Notes under the pieces: generated by a model
What the model was told of the DNA's origin: nothing
What the model saw: the letters and a program-made list of their open reading frames with translations, nothing else
Database searches by the model: none
Shown here: positions 1 to 6,383 of the stretch, in pieces
Layout of the letters: each line of letters opens with the position of its first letter
Numbering within the stretch: position 1 is the first letter of the stretch
Translations under genes and position numbers: made by a program
Assembly (NCBI GenBank): GCA_035691285.1
Contig: DASSJI010000248.1
Location: 1 to 34,369, forward strand
DNA: 34,369 bases
DNA from: DATFEN01 sp035691285
GTDB taxonomy: Bacteria > Acidobacteriota > Vicinamibacteria > Fen-336
Reading direction: 5' to 3'

Positions 1-2
1 CA

Positions 3-20
3 ACTCGTCGCGCGACGAGT
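3..20. repeat. 18-bp perfect palindrome
   Basis: Bases 3-11 (ACTCGTCGC) are the exact reverse complement of bases 12-20, with no loop. It lies 68 bases past the stop codon of the leftward DUF1015 gene. No T-run follows on either strand, so it does not look like an intrinsic terminator. A dimeric repressor site for a gene left of the window is possible. The rest of bases 1-87 shows nothing else that I can name. Confidence 0.5.
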
Positions 21-87
21 CGAGCGTTTCCCGCAGTGACCCGCCACGCCTGGAAGGCGTCGAGAAGAACCGACCGCCGGCTGCGGT

Positions 88-1311
88 TCAGCCGACCAGC
101 GGGTGGATCACGAGCCCCGAAGGCAGCTTCGGGTGGAAGAAGGTGCTCTTCGCGGGCATCGACTCGCGGGCGTCGGCCACGGCGAGGACCTGCGCCACCG
201 GCGTGCCGCGCATGAGGACGGCCAGGGCGCAGCGGCCGAGGCGCACGGCCTCCTCGGCCTCTCCGAGCGAGTGGACGTAGCCGACGGCGTCGTCGCGGAC
301 GCCGAGGCGCGGCAGCACGCCCCTGTGCACGAAGAAGGTGTCGAGCGCGCGGAGCGAGGGCGGCTCCTGCGCACCGACCCACGCCTCGGCCGCGGGCTCC
401 GACTCGGCCAGGAGCGCCTCTCCCGAGGGCCACGCCAGCGCGAACGCGTGCGGCGCCCGCGAGGCCGCCGCGTGGCGGGCCGCCTCGGCCACCGACCCGG
501 CAGGCTCCAGGCGGAACGCGTCGCCCAGCGCGCGGCGGGCCGCGTCCGGATCGGGGCCGGCGGAGAGGATGCGGTGGTAGGGCAGGACCACGAGGCCCGG
601 AGCGCCGATCGGAGTGAAATACCCGAGCGTGAAGGCTCCGTCCTCGCCATGGGCATCGCGGTAGCGCAGCGCCGTCGCGTAGCGATGGTGTCCGTCGGCG
701 ATGTAGGCCTTGGCCGCAGCCAGGGCGTCACGCAACGCGGCGAGCGGCGCCTCTTCCGTGACGCGCCACAGCTTGTGCCCGATCCCCTGGTCGTCGCGGT
801 AGGTACGAGCAGGCATGTCCCCGGTCCGCGCCTGCAGCAGCCGATCGAGGCTTCCCGCCGCGTCCTCGAGCATCATGAAGATCGGGCTGAAGTTCGCGCG
901 GGTCGCCAGCAGCATCCGCCAGCGGTCCTCCCTGGCCCCCGCGCGCGTGTGCTCGTGCGGCAGGATGCGTCCGTGTTCGGCGTCCTCGGCCCGGAAGCGC
1001 GCCAGCAGGCCGCGCCGGACCAGCGTGCGTCCGTCGTGGTCGAAGGACTGCTCGAGGACGTAGAGAGCCTCCGCCGGATCCTCACGCAGCGTCCCGTCGG
1101 CGCGCCAGCGGGCGAAGCATGCGCCCGCCTCCGCGTAGCCTTCCTCGCCCGGCGACCCGGCCAGGATCAAGCGCACCACATTGCGCTCGTGACGCCGGAG
1201 GAGCGCCTCCTGCTGCGGCTCGGGGATCACGTCGTAGGGGGGCGCAAGCACCAGGGCCGGATCGAGGTCCTCGCGATAGAGCAGCCCGCGGAAGGGGCGG
1301 ATCTCGGCCAT
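88..1311 (-). CDS. DUF1015 family protein
   Basis: A 407-residue soluble protein of the DUF1015 (COG4198) family, for which I assign no reaction. The family hallmarks are visible: an N-terminal IRPFRGL stretch, the APPYDVI motif at residues 23-29, and a GHHRYATALRY block near residues 205-215 in mid-protein. Length is normal for the family. There is no signal peptide or membrane segment. The ATG shares one base with the TAA stop of the upstream sulfatase gene (TAATG), so translational coupling is likely and fixes the start. It is the last gene of a leftward three-gene operon. The reading frame stays open well upstream of this ATG only because of the high GC content. Confidence 0.9.
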   Translation of the reverse strand: MAEIRPFRGLLYREDLDPALVLAPPYDVIPEPQQEALLRRHERNVVRLILAGSPGEEGYAEAGACFARWRADGTLREDPAEALYVLEQSFDHDGRTLVRRGLLARFRAEDAEHGRILPHEHTRAGAREDRWRMLLATRANFSPIFMMLEDAAGSLDRLLQARTGDMPARTYRDDQGIGHKLWRVTEEAPLAALRDALAAAKAYIADGHHRYATALRYRDAHGEDGAFTLGYFTPIGAPGLVVLPYHRILSAGPDPDAARRALGDAFRLEPAGSVAEAARHAAASRAPHAFALAWPSGEALLAESEPAAEAWVGAQEPPSLRALDTFFVHRGVLPRLGVRDDAVGYVHSLGEAEEAVRLGRCALAVLMRGTPVAQVLAVADARESMPAKSTFFHPKLPSGLVIHPLVG

Positions 1312-2621
1312 TACTGCACGTACCCCAGGGCCTTGAGCTCCTCCGCCTGCGCCGGCGAGACCCGGACGTTCTCGGCGAACTCGCGTGGATGCGTCGCTGC
1401 CTCGTGCTCGAAGCGGCGCAGCGCCTGCTTCAGCTCCGAGGCGATCTCCCGCCGTTCGGTCTCGAGGTTCCTCTTCTCCTCCGGGTCGGTTTCGAGATCG
1501 TACAGCTCCTCGGTGCCTTCGGGCAGGTTCAGGATGAACTTGTAGCGCTCGCGGACGACGGCCTTCTTGACCTTGCGCACGTCCGACGGGTCCCACCAGC
1601 GCATCGGGTAGAACGTCCTCGTCCTCGTGGCCTCGCCGCGCAGCGTCTTCAACAGGCTGACGCCCTGGTCCGCGGGCGACGGCGCGGCGCGGGCGACCTC
1701 GCGCAGCGTGGGCAGGATGTCGACCGTCGTCACCGGCGCCTTGACCCGCGCCGGCTCGAGGAGACCGGGGGCGTACAGGATCAGCGGGACCCGCAGCAGC
1801 TCCTCGTAGAGCTGGTTGTCGTGCCCCGTGCCGCCGTGGTCCCAGAACTCCTCGCCGTGGTCCGCGGCGATCACGATGAACGAGCCCGGCTCCAGGAGCC
1901 CGAGAGTCTCGAAATGGGAGCGCAGCTCGCCGTCCAGGAGCCGGAGCGCCGCCTCGTAGGCCTCCGTGTTCACCTCGAGCTGCGTCTTCCCGTCGCGCGC
2001 CGGATCCCGGAAGGGGCCGTGACCCTCCATGTAGTGCAGGTAGAGGAAGTAGGAGCCACGCCGTCTCAGCTCGCCCTTCCACTTGGCCACGCGGTCCTTG
2101 ACGGCGCCCTGGCTCCTCACCGTGAAGCGGTCGAAGCCGCGGGTGAACCCCATGGGCTTCCCGATGTTGATGTTGTCGGCGACCCCGTACGTCCGGTAGC
2201 CCGCCTTCTTCATCACCTCGGGCAGCGTCTCGGCCGTCCGGGGAATCCGGTTCAGCTGGATGCTCTCGCCCTCCTTCAGGGCCTTGCGCGTCGCGCGATA
2301 GCCGATGAGCACGCCGTGCTGGTTCACCCACAGACCGGTGAAGATCGACGCCATCGAAGACGGCGTCCAGCTCGACGGCGCCCACGTCTTCTCGAAGACG
2401 ACGCCCTTCGACGCGAGCTGGGACAGGAACGGCATCGTGTCCTTGGCGTAGCCGTAGGGCGCGAGGCGATCGGCCCGCACGGTGTCCAGCAGCACGAACA
2501 CGATCCTCGCCGGCCGCTCGCCGCCCTTCCCCGGGGGTCTTGCCGCGGGCGGGGCGGGCGTGCCGCACGCCGCGGTCGCGAGCATCGCGACGAGGGTGGA
2601 TGTGCGGCGGGGCTTCGGCAT
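1311..2621 (-). CDS. sulfatase-like (alkaline phosphatase superfamily) lipoprotein
   Basis: A 436-residue exported hydrolase or transferase of the sulfatase/alkaline-phosphatase fold. A short N-terminal hydrophobic stretch ends at Cys19 (ATAAC), a relaxed lipobox. The metal-binding LLDTVRAD motif begins at residue 44 (Asp46). The ADHGEEFWDHGGTGH block followed by YEELLRVPL is the standard second metal site, and the C-terminus LKALGYVQ is typical of this subfamily. The nucleophile region reads SSWTPSSMASIFTG. Threonine 86 occupies the position of the usual formylglycine Cys/Ser, and the C-x-P-x-R signature is absent. The enzyme may therefore act on a phosphate ester or transfer a phospho-group, as in LtaS-type enzymes. 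It starts 26 bases after the FHA gene stop and overlaps DUF1015 by one base. Substrate unknown. Confidence 0.88.
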   Translation of the reverse strand: MPKPRRTSTLVAMLATAACGTPAPPAARPPGKGGERPARIVFVLLDTVRADRLAPYGYAKDTMPFLSQLASKGVVFEKTWAPSSWTPSSMASIFTGLWVNQHGVLIGYRATRKALKEGESIQLNRIPRTAETLPEVMKKAGYRTYGVADNINIGKPMGFTRGFDRFTVRSQGAVKDRVAKWKGELRRRGSYFLYLHYMEGHGPFRDPARDGKTQLEVNTEAYEAALRLLDGELRSHFETLGLLEPGSFIVIAADHGEEFWDHGGTGHDNQLYEELLRVPLILYAPGLLEPARVKAPVTTVDILPTLREVARAAPSPADQGVSLLKTLRGEATRTRTFYPMRWWDPSDVRKVKKAVVRERYKFILNLPEGTEELYDLETDPEEKRNLETERREIASELKQALRRFEHEAATHPREFAENVRVSPAQAEELKALGYVQ

Positions 2622-2647
2622 CGGGCCTCGGGCTCGCTCCGGCGCGG

Positions 2648-3871
2648 CTAGGAAGCCGAGCTCGTGTAGTCCACCTTGTAGATGAGGCGGGCGGTGCCGA
2701 CGCGGATCTCCTCCCCGCCCTTGAGGCGGGCCGACTCCACGCGGCGCCCATTGATGAAGATGCCGTTGCGGCTCTTGAGGTCCGTGATCGTGAAGCCCTC
2801 GCCGGTGCGGTCGATGCGCGCGTGGAAGGACGAGACCTTGGGGTCCGTGATCACGATGTCGTTGTTGCGGTGGCGCCCGAGGGTGTGGGAGTCGCGGTTG
2901 AGGGGGAAGGACGTCTCCCCCGACGCGGCGAGCAGCGTGAGCCGGCTGACCACGACCCGGCTGACCGAGGCGAGGTACTGGATCGCACGGGGATTCACGA
3001 CCTCCTTGGTGTCGTCCTCGAGGCGGCGCTGCAGGACCGCGGGGCTGAACTCCACCGACACCTTCTCCGGCGCCGGCTCTCCCCCGTAGCGCTGCGTCCC
3101 CATCGGCTCCATGGGCGCCGGCAGCCGGGTGGCGTTCTCGGAGGCCGGCTGCTCCGGCAGCGGCCCCACCACGGCCACGAACTTGGCCTGGACGAGGTTG
3201 TGGAGGATCTGGAGGGTCGCCAGCTCGTCGGGGTTGCCGGCCAGGCGGCAGATCTCGGACAGGCTGCGCCGTCCGTCCACCAGGAAGAACACCTGCCACT
3301 CCTCCTGGGTCAGGTTCACGCTCTGCTTGACCCGCTCCGGGTTCGCCAGGGCCTCCACGACCATGTTGAGGTCGGGGAACACGTCCGCCAGGCGGGCGCG
3401 CTCGTCGAGGCGCCGCACGCCCTCCATCACGAGGTTCTGGAGGTTCATCTCGAGGGTCACCGCCGTCACCGGCGGCGGCACCTTGTCGAAGAACACGAAC
3501 GTGCCGTCGTGCCAGCCGAAGGTGTCGAAGATGACCTCGGACACCTGGACCTTGAGAAAGGTGGCCAGCTCCTCCTCGCCGAGCAGCTTGCTCGAGAGCA
3601 GGAGCTGCCCGATGCGGCCACCGCTCTGCTGCTGGAGCACGCGGTCGAGGTCCTCGGCCTTCACCTTGCCGAGGCGGACGAGCGTGCTGCCGAGGCGCAG
3701 GTCCTCGCGCGTGGACGTGGCGAAGACGGGCTTGCCGCCGCGGAGGAAGAGCTTGGTCTCCTGCTGGGGCCGCTCCAGCACCAGGACGCCTGTGCGCCGG
3801 CCCAGGTCGAGAAACGTGAGCAGGTCGGGAACCTCGAAGCGCTCGAGGCTACCTTCGAGGATGTTCTCCAT
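2648..3871 (-). CDS. DUF4388 and FHA domain protein
   Basis: A 407-residue cytoplasmic protein. Residues 1 to about 105 form a DUF4388 (PATAN-like) domain: it opens ILEGSLERFEVPDLLTFLDL and contains GVLVLERPQQETKLFLRGG. The middle part (about 110-270) is helical and may continue this fold. The C-terminal ~90 residues are an FHA domain with the phosphothreonine-binding signature: GRHRNNDIVI, then VSSFHARI, then LKSRNGIFINGRRV. FHA domains bind phosphothreonine, so it is a candidate target of Ser/Thr kinases, two of which lie in this window. It heads a leftward operon. An extended -10 lies 13 bases before the ATG and there is no convincing Shine-Dalgarno. Function unknown. Confidence 0.9.
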   Translation of the reverse strand: MENILEGSLERFEVPDLLTFLDLGRRTGVLVLERPQQETKLFLRGGKPVFATSTREDLRLGSTLVRLGKVKAEDLDRVLQQQSGGRIGQLLLSSKLLGEEELATFLKVQVSEVIFDTFGWHDGTFVFFDKVPPPVTAVTLEMNLQNLVMEGVRRLDERARLADVFPDLNMVVEALANPERVKQSVNLTQEEWQVFFLVDGRRSLSEICRLAGNPDELATLQILHNLVQAKFVAVVGPLPEQPASENATRLPAPMEPMGTQRYGGEPAPEKVSVEFSPAVLQRRLEDDTKEVVNPRAIQYLASVSRVVVSRLTLLAASGETSFPLNRDSHTLGRHRNNDIVITDPKVSSFHARIDRTGEGFTITDLKSRNGIFINGRRVESARLKGGEEIRVGTARLIYKVDYTSSAS

Positions 3872-3884
3872 GCGACCCGCGCGA

Positions 3885-3893
3885 ATGCTACCA
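3885..3893 (-). promoter_or_regulatory. extended -10 promoter element for the DUF4388-FHA operon
   Basis: Read on the minus strand this is TGGTAGCAT, an extended -10 form (TG-n-TAGCAT). It ends 13 bases before the ATG at 3871, so the leader would be only about 6 bases. No clear -35 is visible. It sits in the 35-base gap between two divergent genes. Confidence 0.4.
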
Positions 3894-3909
3894 TGTCGCC
3901 CCCGCAGTG

Positions 3910-4329
3910 ATGATCCGTCGCAGCGACCTCGGGGCGCTCTTGGCCCGCGCCCAGGCCGGCTATCCCCACGAGGTGTGCGGCGTGCTGCTCGCCGACGCCG
4001 AAGCGCCCCGCCGCGTCCGCTCGGTCGTGTCGGTGCCGAACGTCGCCTCGGACCCACGCAAGGGCTTCGAGATCGCTCCCGAAGATCTGCTGCGCGTCCA
4101 GCGCGAGGCCCGCGCCTCGAGCAGGGAGATCCTCGGCTACTACCACAGCCACCCCGACCACCCGGCCGCGCCCTCGGAGACGGACCGGCGCCGCGCCGCG
4201 GAGGGCCTTTCCGACGGCGTCGTGCACCTGATCCTGGCCGTCGAGGAGGACGGCACCGTCGCCAGCCAGGCGTGGGTGTTCCGCGACGCGACCAGGGGCT
4301 TCGAGTCCGAGCCCCTGGAGATCGAGTAG
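3910..4329 (+). CDS. JAMM/MPN+ metalloprotease (Mov34/MPN/PAD-1 family)
   Basis: A 139-residue zinc isopeptidase-type domain protein. The JAMM motif is complete: Glu21 (in YPHEVCGVLL), His79 and His81 (in YYHSHPDHP), Ser89 and Asp92 (PSETD). The length matches stand-alone bacterial JAMM proteins, which in known cases process the C-terminus of ubiquitin-like sulfur carriers in cysteine or cofactor synthesis. No sulfur carrier or cysteine synthase gene adjoins it here, so the substrate is open. The start could be the ATG at 3910 or the in-frame GTG just before it at 3907. It diverges from the FHA operon and ends 2 bases from the convergent M28 peptidase gene. Confidence 0.9.
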   Translation: MIRRSDLGALLARAQAGYPHEVCGVLLADAEAPRRVRSVVSVPNVASDPRKGFEIAPEDLLRVQREARASSREILGYYHSHPDHPAAPSETDRRRAAEGLSDGVVHLILAVEEDGTVASQAWVFRDATRGFESEPLEIE

Positions 4330-4331
4330 CG

Positions 4332-5669
4332 CTATCGGCGCGGCTTGCGCCCCCTGGGGCCCGGCGGCGCCGCGCCGCTCCCCAGGGGCACCAGGGCCAA
4401 GGCCAGGCCGCCCAGGCCGGCGGCCTGGTCCCAAGCCGTCAGGAACGTCCCCGAGACGAAGCCGCGTGCGTAGGCTAATGCACCGATGCCGAGCAGCGAA
4501 ATGGCCGGGAGCAGCGACAACGCGACGATCCATGTCCGGCGGGGCGCGAGCGGCAGCAGGTTCGGAAGCAGGAACGCGTACAGGGCCGGAACCGGGTTCC
4601 TGTAGAGCAGGTATCCGAACAGGAGCGCGTGGAGGAGTCGAGCCGTGCGGCCGCGGCCGCCGGCCCGCAGCGCCAGGCGGACGCCCGGCACCACCACGGC
4701 GACGCCGAGCAGCACGAGAGGCGTTGCGCCGATCATGGCTCCGAAAGCCGCGAACCAGTGCGGCTCCGCCGGGCCGCCGCGCGGCGCCGCTTCGACGGCC
4801 CGCACGGCTCCGACCACGGCCCGCGCCATCCGCTCGAGGGCCGCGGGGTCCAGGCGGTCGGCGGTGTCGGCGGGCTGGTGGTACTCGGGATAGAAGCGCG
4901 TGAACGACGAGTCGGTCACGAACACGGCGGGCAACCGCGCCTGGAGGAAGGCCATGTCGTCGCCATACAGGCTCGCGCGCCAGGTGCGCACGGCGGCCTG
5001 GTGCAGCCAGGGAATGAGGGGATCGCCGAACACGAGGGGCGAACCGGCCGCGCGGGCTCCACGTGCCGAGGCCTCGACCAGCCAGCGCGGGGCGATCACG
5101 CTGCCGTCCTTGCGGAGCGGGTCGGCGTAGGCGAGCGCCTGGAAGGCCGGCGTGCCGCCCGCCCATCCGCACATCTCGATGACGAAGGCTCCCACGAGCT
5201 CGCGGGAGTCCGCGCCCAGCGCCTTCACGTACGCACGGGCGCCGGCGACGGTCGTCTTCCCCGTGGACCAGGCCTCCTCGCCGTCGAAGGACGCGAACAC
5301 GAGCGTGCGGGCGCGCCGCTTGTCGGACGACAGCGCGCGGGCCGCCTCGATCAGCACGCCCACGCCGCCGCCGTCGTCGTACGCGCCCGGCGCGGCGGGG
5401 GCGGTGTCGTGGTGCGCCGCCACGACCACGAACTCCTCGCCGGGACCGCGCAGGACTCCGAGCACGTTGGCGCCGCGCAGCCCGTGGCTCTCGAAGGGCT
5501 GGAGCCGCACCTCCTGGAGGCCGGCCTCGCGGAACTGCGATTCCACGTAGCTCGCCGCGAGGGTCACGCGCGGCGATCCCCAGGGGTGCGGGCCGAGGGC
5601 GGCGAGGCGCGAAGCGTGCCGGAGCGCCGCCTCGCCGGACACGCTCGCCGCGAGGAGCAGCGCGATCAT
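4332..5669 (-). CDS. M28 family zinc peptidase with C-terminal membrane segments
   Basis: A 445-residue aminopeptidase-like protein. A short N-terminal hydrophobic stretch (MIALLLAASVSG) looks like a signal peptide. The M28 metal-site pattern is present: His86-x-Asp88 (AHHDT), AYDDGGG with the bridging Asp98, FDGEE with the catalytic Glu pair, and a late YHQPADTAD His. The C-terminal ~140 residues are strongly hydrophobic with several candidate membrane helices, then a basic tail (GPRGRKPRR). So the catalytic domain is probably periplasmic and anchored to the inner membrane. The family includes aminopeptidases and glutaminyl cyclases, and I cannot choose between them. A perfect TATAAT lies 10 bases before the ATG with no Shine-Dalgarno, suggesting a very short leader. 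Confidence 0.88.
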   Translation of the reverse strand: MIALLLAASVSGEAALRHASRLAALGPHPWGSPRVTLAASYVESQFREAGLQEVRLQPFESHGLRGANVLGVLRGPGEEFVVVAAHHDTAPAAPGAYDDGGGVGVLIEAARALSSDKRRARTLVFASFDGEEAWSTGKTTVAGARAYVKALGADSRELVGAFVIEMCGWAGGTPAFQALAYADPLRKDGSVIAPRWLVEASARGARAAGSPLVFGDPLIPWLHQAAVRTWRASLYGDDMAFLQARLPAVFVTDSSFTRFYPEYHQPADTADRLDPAALERMARAVVGAVRAVEAAPRGGPAEPHWFAAFGAMIGATPLVLLGVAVVVPGVRLALRAGGRGRTARLLHALLFGYLLYRNPVPALYAFLLPNLLPLAPRRTWIVALSLLPAISLLGIGALAYARGFVSGTFLTAWDQAAGLGGLALALVPLGSGAAPPGPRGRKPRR

Positions 5670-5679
5670 CGGGCGCGGG

Positions 5680-5685
5680 ATTATA
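5680..5685 (-). promoter_or_regulatory. -10 box (TATAAT) for the M28 peptidase gene
   Basis: A perfect TATAAT on the minus strand, 10 bases before the ATG at 5669. Transcription would start about 3 bases before, or at, the start codon. No good -35 is seen. It is interleaved with the oppositely directed promoter at 5689-5697. Confidence 0.5.
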
Positions 5686-5688
5686 GCG

Positions 5689-5697
5689 TGCTAGAAT
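5689..5697 (+). promoter_or_regulatory. extended -10 (TGCTAGAAT) for the cupredoxin-kinase operon
   Basis: TG-n-TAGAAT on the plus strand, 32 bases before the GTG at 5730. An extended -10 can work without a strong -35, and none is visible. An RNA polymerase bound here would cover the opposing TATAAT at 5680-5685. Confidence 0.5.
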
Positions 5698-5729
5698 CCC
5701 CCGGCTTCTCCGGTATTCGAAGGAGGCTC

Positions 5730-6383
5730 GTGCGCCCGCTCCTCGCAATCGGGCTTCTCGCCCTCGCCGCTTCCGCCTCCGCCGGCACCGTCGCCGGGAG
5801 CGTCAGCGTCACCGACAAGGGCGGCCGCCCGGCCTCCGATCTCCAGGAGACCGTCGTGTACCTCGAGGGCGCGCGCACCAAGCCCAAGCCGGTCACGGCC
5901 AGCGTCGCGATGCGCGGCAAGGCCTTCCTGCCCCACGTGGTGGTGGTGCCCGTGGGCAGCAGCGTCGCCTTTCCGAACCAGGACCCGATCCTCCACAACG
6001 CCTTCTCGGTCTCCGGCGAGAACCGCTTCGACCTCGACCTCTACAAGCGGCCGCAGTCGAAGTCGCAGACCTTCCAGAAGCCGGGGGTCGTGCGCGTCTA
6101 CTGCAACATCCACCCGCAGATGAGCGCGATCGTGCTGGTGGCCGACACGCCGCACTACGCGAAGGCGGCGGCGGACGGCAGCTTCAGCATCGAAGGCGTG
6201 CCGGCCGGCACCTACGTGCTCAAGGCGTGGCACGAGCGCGGCGGCGAGGCCTCCCAGGAGGTCGTCGTGGCCGAGGGCGGAGCCGTCCGCGCCCAGCTCG
6301 CCCTCGACGCTTCGGCGTTCAAGCGGGCCCCGCACAAGAACAAGTACGGGAAGGACTACAGCGCCGGCGGGGACAAGTACTGA
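5730..6383 (+). CDS. exported cupredoxin-like protein with C-terminal carboxypeptidase-regulatory-like domain
   Basis: A 217-residue secreted protein. The start is a GTG preceded by AGGAGG at 5721-5726, although the spacing is a short 3 bases; no better in-frame start fits the signal peptide (RPLLAIGLLALAASASAG). Residues ~20-140 look like a plastocyanin-type fold with a full set of type-1 copper ligands: His89 (ILHNAF), Cys125, His128 and Met131 (CNIHPQM). Residues ~145-200 (DGSFSIEGVPAGTYVLKAWHE) form a small beta-sandwich like the carboxypeptidase regulatory domain. The lysine-rich C-terminus ends in NKYGKDYSAGGDKY. It is likely a periplasmic copper or electron-transfer protein. The kinase gene starts on the base after its stop, so the two are co-expressed. 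Confidence 0.88.
   Translation: MRPLLAIGLLALAASASAGTVAGSVSVTDKGGRPASDLQETVVYLEGARTKPKPVTASVAMRGKAFLPHVVVVPVGSSVAFPNQDPILHNAFSVSGENRFDLDLYKRPQSKSQTFQKPGVVRVYCNIHPQMSAIVLVADTPHYAKAAADGSFSIEGVPAGTYVLKAWHERGGEASQEVVVAEGGAVRAQLALDASAFKRAPHKNKYGKDYSAGGDKY

Noticed and set aside
88..2751. A DUF1015 gene fused to an N-terminal extension of about 480 residues
   Set aside because: The extension overlaps the sulfatase gene in another frame and is low-complexity; the TAATG junction gives a natural DUF1015 start at 1311.
2540..3910. Long open frame on the plus strand opposite the DUF4388-FHA gene
   Set aside because: It is His/Arg/Glu/Leu-rich low-complexity translation, the usual antisense shadow in GC-rich DNA; the minus strand encodes clear FHA motifs.
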